Part shown: positions 25,912 to 33,113 of the stretch, in pieces | How positions within the stretch are numbered: the stretch's first letter is position 1 | Layout: each line of letters begins with the position of its first letter | Assembly (NCBI GenBank): GCA_947085425.1 | Contig: CAMTWK010000013.1 | Coordinates: forward strand, 1-52,241 | Length of the DNA stretch: 52,241 nucleotides | Direction of reading: 5' to 3' | Origin: UKL13-2 sp947085425 | Lineage (GTDB): Bacteria; Pseudomonadota; Gammaproteobacteria; Burkholderiales; Usitatibacteraceae | Notes under the pieces: generated by a model | Told to the model about the DNA's origin: nothing | The model's database searches: none | The model's input: only the letters and a program-made list of their open reading frames with translations | Program-made: the position numbers and the translations under genes

Positions 25912-26260
25912 GTCGTCATTCAATATTCATGTCCGACCATTATAGTGAAGCGTGGCAATTCCCCGCGATTATTCATCTATGGCACACCATACTTTTTGAC
26001 ATTTTTATGGTCGGACGCAATGTTGACAAAAAAGGTGTTGGCTACAACCGTCATGATGTCGCATTTTTGCCTGAAATCGCCCGCCAGACGGGCACTTTGA
26101 CGACAAGGTGTTTGGCGCGGCTGGTTTTCCTTGGGGGCGTTTTTGCCGTGGTTTTTCGATGGCTGACGGAGACCCCCAACTCGGGGGTACAATTAAACTG
26201 ATCAATGGCAAAGTGGTGCGGTGTAATTGACGAGGTGGACAAATTCCATATTTGTTAAAA
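25912..26260. other. Divergent regulatory region, pgi / lipoprotein gene
   Basis: 349 bp without a convincing gene. GTCCGACCAT (25931-25940) is repeated as the exact reverse complement ATGGTCGGAC (26007-26016), 76 bp centre to centre. The first arm overlaps the predicted pgi start of transcription. A perfect 6-bp hairpin, ACCCCC/GGGGGT, lies at 26172-26188. TACAAT at 26188 could be a -10 for the lipoprotein gene. Confidence 0.6.
25939..25944 (-). promoter_or_regulatory. Candidate -10 box of pgi
   Basis: TATAAT on the minus strand predicts a start near 25932, about 20 nt before the pgi ATG. No good -35 lies 16-18 bp upstream, so an activator may be needed. Confidence 0.4.
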
Positions 26261-27430
26261 ATGTTAACTTTGTTGATGGCGACACTGTTTGCCATCGTGT
26301 TGACCGCCATGCTGACGGCCTGTGCCTCCCGGCCGGTTTTGTTTGCGCCAACCGCCCTGTTTGCCGACCAAAAATTTACCCCGCCGCCAACCCCCGTCCA
26401 TGCCGCCGACGTATTTGCCGTTGATGAGTCGATGCGCCAATATTTGCGCGCAAACTTTGTCGACACTTTGACCGACAGCGGTGCCCGTGAAACGTTGGTC
26501 AATGCGTTATTCAATAATGGCCAATTGCATCTCGATTACGACGCCGCAGTCACGCGCAACGCCAGTGAAACCTTTCAGGCCAGGGCGGGCAATTGTTTGT
26601 CGTTGACTATTATGGCTGCCGCACTTGCGCGCGAACTGGGTCTCACTGTTCACTTTCAGAGGGTGGGAGGGGAGCAATCGACGGGACGGCGGAATGACCT
26701 GCAGGTCACCATCGGCCATGTCAATCTGGTGGTGGGTGAGCGTATTGTCTCCAGCCGTTCGCGTCTGGGTCAAAACGCACTGCACACCATCGACTTTATG
26801 CGTTTTGCCGAGAATCACATTCTCAATACACAGGTCATCAGTGAGCAGACTATTTTGGCGATGTACATGAATAACCGCGCCGTCGAGGTGCTGGCCGAAG
26901 GCGACATCAACCAGGCGTACTGGCTGGCACGCGCGGCGCTGAACTTTGACCCAAATTTTACCGCCGCGTATATCAGCCTGGGCGTGGTGTACCGGCGTCA
27001 CGGCCATGCCGCCGATGCCGAAGCAGTTCTACAGCATGTGTTGCGTCTTGAGCCGGCCAATACCCATGCACTGGCCAACATGGTCACTGTGCTGAATGAG
27101 TTGGGTCGGCACGACGAAGCGGCGATTTGGCAACAAAAATTGGCGGCGGCGCAGCCGGTGGCACCGTTTTACTATTTTGATTTGGGAAGAACGGCCATGC
27201 AGCGGGCCGATTATTTGGCGGCACGGGATTTATTCACCCGCGAGTTGGTGCGCAGCGCCAATAACCATGAGGTGCATTTTTGGTTGGCCCTCACCTATTT
27301 TCGAATGGGTGAAACCACCAAGGCAAACATTCACCTTACAAGGGCCATTGAATTCAGTTCAACCCGCATGGAGCGGGAATTATACGCAGCCAAGCGCGAT
27401 ACCCTGCAGGCTCTGCCCGTGATTCGTTAG
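26261..27430 (+). CDS. Lipoprotein with transglutaminase-like and TPR domains
   Basis: 389 residues from the ATG at 26261 (TTG at 26252 is possible). A hydrophobic leader ends in the lipobox LTAC, so the protein should be exported and lipidated, probably facing the periplasm. Residues about 60-165 look like a transglutaminase/cysteine-protease fold: RAGNCLSLTIMAAALARELG supplies a candidate Cys, and GHVNLVV a His. From about 200 on there are TPR units (for example NRAVEVLAEGDINQAYWLAR and ISLGVVYRRHGHAADAEAVL). Such pairings occur in uncharacterised exported proteins of proteobacteria; the substrate is unknown. The stop codon TAG is the first three bases of the inverted-repeat element that follows. 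Confidence 0.82.
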   Translation: MLTLLMATLFAIVLTAMLTACASRPVLFAPTALFADQKFTPPPTPVHAADVFAVDESMRQYLRANFVDTLTDSGARETLVNALFNNGQLHLDYDAAVTRNASETFQARAGNCLSLTIMAAALARELGLTVHFQRVGGEQSTGRRNDLQVTIGHVNLVVGERIVSSRSRLGQNALHTIDFMRFAENHILNTQVISEQTILAMYMNNRAVEVLAEGDINQAYWLARAALNFDPNFTAAYISLGVVYRRHGHAADAEAVLQHVLRLEPANTHALANMVTVLNELGRHDEAAIWQQKLAAAQPVAPFYYFDLGRTAMQRADYLAARDLFTRELVRSANNHEVHFWLALTYFRMGETTKANIHLTRAIEFSSTRMERELYAAKRDTLQALPVIR

Positions 27431-27615
27431 CCTGCATATTTCACGGCGACGCACTCGAGAGTGGGAAGAGAGCGGAAAAGCGCATGTTCAGAGGCCCGCT
27501 ATCGAGTACGCAGGCCATCAACCTTTCGAGGTACAGTTTGGATTCGCAGAATTTATAGGTCGCCAAGAATGAAAAACGTATATTAGGCGGGCCGACTCGT
27601 GAAATATGCAGGCTA
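27428..27615. mobile_element. 188-bp inverted-repeat (MITE-like) element, copy A
   Basis: TAGCCTGCATATTTCACG at 27428-27445 is matched by its exact reverse complement at 27598-27615, enclosing 152 bp. Behind the left end the sequence agrees with the repeat at 52098 at 32 of 33 positions. It then skips a 57-bp segment present there and resumes at 27463 with GGGAAGAGAGCGGAAAAGCG, staying alike to about 27513. No protein is encoded. No clean target duplication is visible. The left end supplies the stop codon of the preceding gene. Confidence 0.7.
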
Positions 27616-27720
27616 GCGTGGTCATGATTGGTGCCAGCCTGCCGGATCCGTGGGAGGGCATTTTTGCCGACCACCACCGCAAACAAACAGTTAAACTAAT
27701 CAAAACTTCTTGCCCCCAAT

Positions 27721-29547
27721 ATGGCCACTCCCGCGATCAAAATACAAGCGCCGAAATTAGTCCCCATTGCTGAAAGAATCGGCAACGATCGTCGCCTCAC
27801 ATTTAAAGAGGTGATGGACGGCTTGGTTGAAGATGGTTTCGTCAATCCGGCCGATGCCGAGCGCGCAACAATGGAGTACCGTTCCAATTCGATCGATCAT
27901 CATCCGGTAATTGCGATTTCGATGGCAAAGGTGAAATCAGCCAAGCCGCCATATCGAAATCTGGATGTGCCAACGTTAACGGAGTGGTTGGCGGGCCGAC
28001 TGGGCATGCAGTATTACCATATTGACCCGCTCAAAGTGGACATGCGGGCGGTCACCGACGTGATGTCTGCCGATTACGCCAACAAACGTAATATCTTACC
28101 GGTGGAAGTGCAGGGCAAGGATGCTGTCATCGCTACGGCCGAGCCGTATATCACCGCATGGCAGACCGAGTTGGCGGACATGTTGAAAATGAATTTCCGC
28201 GTGGTGCTGGCCAGTCCGCAAGACATCACCCGCTACATTGGCGAATTTTATAATTTGTCGCGTTCGGTCAAACGGGCCGAACGTGCCGGCACCGGCGGCA
28301 GCAATCTCAATAATTTTGAGCAGTTGGTTGAAATGGGCAAAAGCGGTCGCACGCTTGATGCCAACGATCACCACATTGTGGTGCTGGTGGACTGGTTGTG
28401 GCAGTACGCATTTGACCAACGCGCCTCGGACATTCATTTGGAGCCGCGCCGCGAAACCGCCACAGTGCGTTTTCGTATTGACGGTGTGTTGCATGAGGTT
28501 TATCAAATGCCCGCCTCGGTGGCGAACGCGGTCACGGCGCGGATCAAAATTCTCGGCCGTATGGATGTGGTGGAAAAACGCCGCCCGCAAGATGGTCGTA
28601 TCAAAACCCGCACCCAGGAAGGTCTGGAAATTGAGCTGCGCTTGTCGACACTGCCAACCGCCCACGGTGAAAAACTGGTGATGCGGGTGTTTGATCCGGA
28701 AGTGTTGGTGCGTGATTTTTCAGAGCTCGGCTTCACCGCGGAAGACGACGCCAAATGGCAGACTCTCATCAAAAGTCCGGGTGGAATTATTTTGGTCACC
28801 GGACCAACCGGCTCCGGTAAAACGACCACGCTGTACACCACCTTGAAACAACTGGCGACGGCTGAAGTCAACGTCTGCACGATTGAAGACCCGATCGAAA
28901 TGGTCGAGCCGTCGTTTAATCAAATGCAGGTGCAGCCACAAATCGATTTGCATTTTGCCGACGGGGTGCGGGCATTAATGCGGCAAGATCCGGACATCAT
29001 CATGGTTGGTGAGATACGAGATTTGGAAACCGGTGAAATGGCGATTCAAGCGGCGTTAACCGGACACCTGGTGTTGTCAACCTTGCACACCAACGATGCT
29101 CCGACCGCGGTTACGCGAATGCTCGATCTGGGGGTGCCGCCTTATTTGTTTAATTCGGTGGTGTTGGGGGTCATGGCGCAGCGGTTGGTGCGCACCCTTT
29201 GTAAACACTGCAAGGAAAAAGTGCCGTTTGATCAGCCCAACGATCATAAACTTTGGCAGGAAATGGTCGCCCCGTGGAAAGGTGAGCCACCCAAGGACGT
29301 TTATCGCCCTGTCGGCTGTTTGGAATGTCGCAATACCGGTTACATGGGACGGATGGGCATTTACGAAATATTGCTGATGACCAACGAGCTCAAGCGACTG
29401 GTGAATGAAAAGGCTGACATTGTTGCCATCACCGAAGCCGCCTATAAGTCCGGCATGAAGCCGCTGCGTTTGTCCGGCGCCATGAAGGTTGCGCAAGGCA
29501 TAACAACGACCGAAGAAGTGTTAAAGGTAGCCCCGCTGGCGACGTAG
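27721..29547 (+). CDS. PilB/GspE-type secretion or pilus assembly ATPase
   Basis: 608 residues. An N-terminal regulatory domain about 30-190 resembles the GspE/MshE N-domain. The ATPase core has Walker A GPTGSGKTTT (from residue 361), the Asp box, Walker B IIMVGEIRD and the His box TGHLVLSTLHTNDAPTAV. The zinc-binding tetracysteine is CKHC (about 494-497) plus CLEC (about 535). Hexameric motors of this family drive type IV pilus extension or type II secretion. No pilin, PilC/GspF or secretin gene is in this window, so it is an orphan motor serving a system encoded elsewhere. No ribosome-binding site is visible at the ATG. Confidence 0.93.
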   Translation: MATPAIKIQAPKLVPIAERIGNDRRLTFKEVMDGLVEDGFVNPADAERATMEYRSNSIDHHPVIAISMAKVKSAKPPYRNLDVPTLTEWLAGRLGMQYYHIDPLKVDMRAVTDVMSADYANKRNILPVEVQGKDAVIATAEPYITAWQTELADMLKMNFRVVLASPQDITRYIGEFYNLSRSVKRAERAGTGGSNLNNFEQLVEMGKSGRTLDANDHHIVVLVDWLWQYAFDQRASDIHLEPRRETATVRFRIDGVLHEVYQMPASVANAVTARIKILGRMDVVEKRRPQDGRIKTRTQEGLEIELRLSTLPTAHGEKLVMRVFDPEVLVRDFSELGFTAEDDAKWQTLIKSPGGIILVTGPTGSGKTTTLYTTLKQLATAEVNVCTIEDPIEMVEPSFNQMQVQPQIDLHFADGVRALMRQDPDIIMVGEIRDLETGEMAIQAALTGHLVLSTLHTNDAPTAVTRMLDLGVPPYLFNSVVLGVMAQRLVRTLCKHCKEKVPFDQPNDHKLWQEMVAPWKGEPPKDVYRPVGCLECRNTGYMGRMGIYEILLMTNELKRLVNEKADIVAITEAAYKSGMKPLRLSGAMKVAQGITTTEEVLKVAPLAT

Positions 29548-29628
29548 GTTGATGGGGGAGCAGGTGAGTGAGCGAATAAATGAAGGGGTAAAAAACTCAT
29601 CACACCCTCACATGCAGCGTTCCGCATG

Positions 29629-30186
29629 CTACGCGCTGCGATGGCGCAGCGTTTCATTGTAGGTCGGGAATTTGCCGGTTTTTCGATCCTCAAAATAATG
29701 TTTGAGCGTGGTGCTAATGGTTCGAAATGCCAATTCGTCCCACGGAATATCGCATTCTTCAAACAGGCGGACCTCGATGCTTTCCACTCCAGACGCAAAA
29801 TTCAAATCGGCCAGCTCGGCAAGAAACAACATATATACCTGCGAAATATCGGGCAGCGAAATGGTGGTGTAGAGCGTGAGGTTGCGAATGTGCGCCGATG
29901 CTTCCTCAAGAGTTTCTCTCGCAGCGCCCTCTTCAAGAGTTTCATTTTCTTCCATAAATCCAGCCGGCAGCGTCCATTTGCCGAAGCGCGGTTCAATGGC
30001 TCGTTTACAAAGCAAAACTTTATCTTCCCAGATCGGCAGGGCACCGACGACAATTTTTGGATTGAAGTAGTGGATATGGCCGCAGACGGCGCATTGGTCG
30101 CGGATATGGTCGTCGCCTTCCGGAATTCGGCTCACCATTTGGTTGCTGCCGCACTGAATGCAAAATCGCGGTGCTATATGCGACAT
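29629..30186 (-). CDS. Zinc-ribbon Nudix hydrolase
   Basis: 185 residues from the ATG at 30186 (MSHIAPRFCIQCG); the frame is open 20 codons further. A zinc ribbon CIQC...CAVC opens the protein. The Nudix box follows as GFMEENE, seven residues, RETLEEA. An Ala replaces the usual Gly after the EE pair, as is common in this subgroup. The flow KIVVGALPIWEDKVLLCKRA and PRFGKWTLPAGF matches the NUDIX group related to NADH pyrophosphatase. Likely a cytosolic nucleotide-cofactor hydrolase; substrate not determined. It converges on the PilB-type gene. Confidence 0.88.
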   Translation of the reverse strand: MSHIAPRFCIQCGSNQMVSRIPEGDDHIRDQCAVCGHIHYFNPKIVVGALPIWEDKVLLCKRAIEPRFGKWTLPAGFMEENETLEEGAARETLEEASAHIRNLTLYTTISLPDISQVYMLFLAELADLNFASGVESIEVRLFEECDIPWDELAFRTISTTLKHYFEDRKTGKFPTYNETLRHRSA

Positions 30187-30325
30187 AGTCAATTCGCCGA
30201 TGGGTAAACGAAACCATGGGAAGATGCGTTCTTCATAGTGCAGCATGGTAGCATACGACGTTTTTCATCCGCAGCATCCAGCCCGCAGTTGGCTTATTCG
30301 GTAGCACTTCCAAAGGGCCACAATC

Positions 30326-31291
30326 GTGAGCGTGAAACAGGCGGCGGCAATTATTCTTTCGACGGTGATTTTAGCCGGTTGGTCGTCAGGTATCGCGGCG
30401 CAGGTGGCGATTGTGCTGAATTCGGGTGATGGATCGGTCAGCCTGATCGACAGGACCAAACGCGAGGAAATTAAACGATTCCCGGTCGGCAAGGAGCCCC
30501 ACCATTTAATGGCCACGCCCGACGATCAGTTTTTGATTGTGGCCAATGCCGCATCCAACGATCTGGTGTTTCTGGATCCCAAATCGGGCGAAATCAAACG
30601 ACGGCTGGAAAACATTTCCGATCCCTATCAAATCGGTTTTTCGCCGGATCGAAAATGGTTTGTATCGGTGTCATTACGACTGAATCGCACCGATATTTAT
30701 GATGGTAATTTCAAATTGGTGAAACGCCTGGTGACGCCAAAAGCACCGTCACATGTGGCATTCAGTAGTGACAGCACAACGGCGTTTGTCACCTTGCAGG
30801 ATTCGAATCAACTCACCGCCATTGATCTCAATACCCAAACCATCAAATGGACGATTGCCGTGGGCAATATGCCCGCCGGTGTGTGGGTCACGCCCGACGA
30901 CAAACACGTGCTGATCGGTATGACCGGTGAGGACTATGTCGAGGTGATTGATTGGCGTACGCAAAAGTCGATCAAGCGCATCAAGACCGGCAAGGGTGCC
31001 CATAACTTTATCGCCATGGGGGACGGCCGCCGTCTGTTGGTGACCAATCGGGTGGCCAATACGGTGAACGTGATTGATCAACAAACCCTGACAGTTATTG
31101 ATACCATCAATGTGCCGGGTGGTCCGGATTGTATGGAATTGTCGGCTGATGGCAAGGAGTTATGGGTAACCTCGCGCTGGGCAAAAAAAGTCACCATTAT
31201 TGACATGGACACCAAAAAAATCATCAAACAAATTCCGGTCGGTAAATCGCCGCATGGCATTTATTTTTTCGGTCACGCCGCGCGTAAGTAA
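30326..31291 (+). CDS. Exported YVTN-type beta-propeller protein (YncE-like)
   Basis: 321 residues, GTG start with AAAGGG eight bases upstream. A signal peptide of about 25 residues (ending GIAAQ) directs it to the periplasm. The rest is seven-bladed propeller repeats of the SxxVxVID..T type, for example GDGSVSLIDRTKREEIKRFP, TVNVIDQQTLTVIDTI and KVTIIDMDTKKIIKQIPVGK. No CxxCH, so no attached haem. Similar proteins (YncE, PQQ-catabolism-linked propellers) have unclear roles. Its stop overlaps the next start (TAATG), so it works with the deacetylase-like gene. Confidence 0.85.
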   Translation: MSVKQAAAIILSTVILAGWSSGIAAQVAIVLNSGDGSVSLIDRTKREEIKRFPVGKEPHHLMATPDDQFLIVANAASNDLVFLDPKSGEIKRRLENISDPYQIGFSPDRKWFVSVSLRLNRTDIYDGNFKLVKRLVTPKAPSHVAFSSDSTTAFVTLQDSNQLTAIDLNTQTIKWTIAVGNMPAGVWVTPDDKHVLIGMTGEDYVEVIDWRTQKSIKRIKTGKGAHNFIAMGDGRRLLVTNRVANTVNVIDQQTLTVIDTINVPGGPDCMELSADGKELWVTSRWAKKVTIIDMDTKKIIKQIPVGKSPHGIYFFGHAARK

Positions 31292-32142
31292 TGATTGGCT
31301 TGATTGCAAATCGTCGGCCACGAAACTTGCCGGGAGGGTTGGGAGGATTGGTGACGGCTGCATTTTTGCTTGCTGCGGGCTGGGCACACGCAGCCACGAA
31401 CTCATGTCAGGCAACCGTTTACCTGACCATCGATACCGGGCATATGGGCCCGGCGGAAGAAATAGCCGCGACATTAAACCGCCATCAAGTCAAGGCGACA
31501 TTTTTTCTCGCCAACGAAAAGACCAAACGTGGTGATACCTCCATGGACTTGTCTTGGCGCGACTTTTGGAAGGCACGTGCCGATGAGGGGCATGGTTTTG
31601 GTTCACATACTTGGCGACATTGGTACTTTCGGGGTGATGTCGGTGCGGATAAAGTGCGCTATGTTCCATGGGGGACTACCCATGAGGTATTGCTCGATCA
31701 AGCGCAGGTTTGTGCGGAAATCAAACACAGCGAAGGGGTATTCAGACAAATGACCGGTCGTGGTTTTGACGGCATCTGGCGTGCCCCGGGCGGCAAACTG
31801 ACCGCCAATACGCTGCGCTTTGCCGAGGCGTGCGGGTTCAAACATATCGCGTGGTCGCCCGCGGGATTTTCGGGTGATGAACTGCCCAGTGAAAAATTTC
31901 CCGGCGATCGACTCATCGCCAATCAGCTGCGCAACATCAAAAATGGCGACATCTTGCTTTGGCATCTCGGTATATGGTCACGCAAGGAGCCACTTTATCC
32001 GCAGCTGGATACATTGATTGTCGGGCTGAAGAAGCGTGGATTTTGTTTTGCCACCATACCGTTGCACCCGTCGGAAAAAAAATCCGCAAGTGTGCCGATC
32101 ACATCGATCAACACGACCGACAAAACAAAGCGGCGTGAATAG
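31291..32142 (+). CDS. Exported polysaccharide-deacetylase (NodB-fold) protein with altered motif 1
   Basis: 283 residues, start overlapping the propeller stop. A signal peptide of about 35 residues ends near AHAAT. NodB-fold motifs: YLTIDTGHMGP (motif 1, normally TFDDG), SHTWRH (motif 2, the two metal His), RAPGGK (motif 3) and LLWHLGIW (motif 5 His). The second Asp of motif 1, a metal ligand in classical deacetylases, is Thr here, so metal binding or substrate may differ. It probably acts on a cell-surface glycan or peptidoglycan in the periplasm. The sterol-desaturase-type gene starts 2 bp later. Confidence 0.88.
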   Translation: MIGLIANRRPRNLPGGLGGLVTAAFLLAAGWAHAATNSCQATVYLTIDTGHMGPAEEIAATLNRHQVKATFFLANEKTKRGDTSMDLSWRDFWKARADEGHGFGSHTWRHWYFRGDVGADKVRYVPWGTTHEVLLDQAQVCAEIKHSEGVFRQMTGRGFDGIWRAPGGKLTANTLRFAEACGFKHIAWSPAGFSGDELPSEKFPGDRLIANQLRNIKNGDILLWHLGIWSRKEPLYPQLDTLIVGLKKRGFCFATIPLHPSEKKSASVPITSINTTDKTKRRE

Positions 32143-32144
32143 TC

Positions 32145-33095
32145 ATGTTTGAATGGTTTGCCAATATTTTTTCTGAACTACACCAGCATGTATTTGAAAG
32201 TGGTGTATTGCCCGTTGTCTACGCATTGGGACTTGGTGGGTGGGCGGAGCAGGCGTTTGATGCCACCGAAGTGTTTTTGGTGGGGGCAATCGAAATCACC
32301 TTGTTGGCCGTGGTGTTGGGGGCGCTTGAAAAATGGCGGCCGGTCGAGGTGCAAACCGATGTGGCCGGCAGAAAGCTCGACGTGATTTACACCATGTTGA
32401 ACAGGCTGGGCTTTGTGCCGTTGTTGATGTTTGTGTTATTAATGCCGCTGATTGATGGCATTGATGCCGAATTGCGCATGGCCGATATTATTATGCCGAG
32501 CATCGAGAATTGGCTGCCGTGGCTCAATTCCGAGCCACTCTGGTCGTTCTTGTTTTATTTGCTGCTGTTGGATTTTGTATCGTATTGGTTGCATCGCTGG
32601 CAACATCGGTTTCATTGGTGGTGGTCGTTGCACTCCTTGCATCATGCGCAGCGCGAGATGAATTTTTGGTCGGACAACCGCAATCATTTGCTGGACGTTT
32701 TTTTGATTGACGCCATTTTCGCCCTGGTTGCATTGCTGATCGGGGTGCCACCGGCCCAGTTCGTTGCACTGGTGGTGGCGTCACGGGTGATTGAAAGTCT
32801 TTCACACGCGAATTTGCGCATGAGTTTTGGCAGGATTGGCGAAACCATATTGGTCAGCCCGCGGTTTCATCGTGTCCACCATGCCATTGGCATCGGCCAC
32901 GAGGGGCGCACTCAGGGGTGTAACTTTGCGGTGTTATTTCCGGTTTGGGATGTGGTGTTTGGCACGGCAAATTTTGAACCAATCTATCCGCCAACCGGGG
33001 TTCAAGACCAATTGACAGGTCGAAATTACGGTGACGCCTTCTGGAATCAGCAATGGCTGGGAATCAAACGGCTGTTCAATTCCCGCCATTCGTAA
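32145..33095 (+). CDS. Sterol desaturase / fatty acid hydroxylase family membrane protein
   Basis: 316 residues with about four membrane segments. The di-iron histidine clusters are HRWQH, HSLHH and HRVHH, in the order and spacing of the fatty-acid hydroxylase superfamily. An NRNHLLD block lies between the second and third. Such enzymes oxidise membrane lipids, sterol-like or ether lipids; the actual substrate is unknown. It is the last gene of the propeller-deacetylase run and converges on the FecR gene with only 18 bp between. Confidence 0.9.
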   Translation: MFEWFANIFSELHQHVFESGVLPVVYALGLGGWAEQAFDATEVFLVGAIEITLLAVVLGALEKWRPVEVQTDVAGRKLDVIYTMLNRLGFVPLLMFVLLMPLIDGIDAELRMADIIMPSIENWLPWLNSEPLWSFLFYLLLLDFVSYWLHRWQHRFHWWWSLHSLHHAQREMNFWSDNRNHLLDVFLIDAIFALVALLIGVPPAQFVALVVASRVIESLSHANLRMSFGRIGETILVSPRFHRVHHAIGIGHEGRTQGCNFAVLFPVWDVVFGTANFEPIYPPTGVQDQLTGRNYGDAFWNQQWLGIKRLFNSRHS

Positions 33096-33113
33096 ACTCC
33101 GGTAATCAAATCG

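Noticed and set aside
27441..27686. 81-residue minus-strand frame in the repeat element
   Set aside because: No transposase-like motif and no ribosome-binding site; the element appears non-coding.
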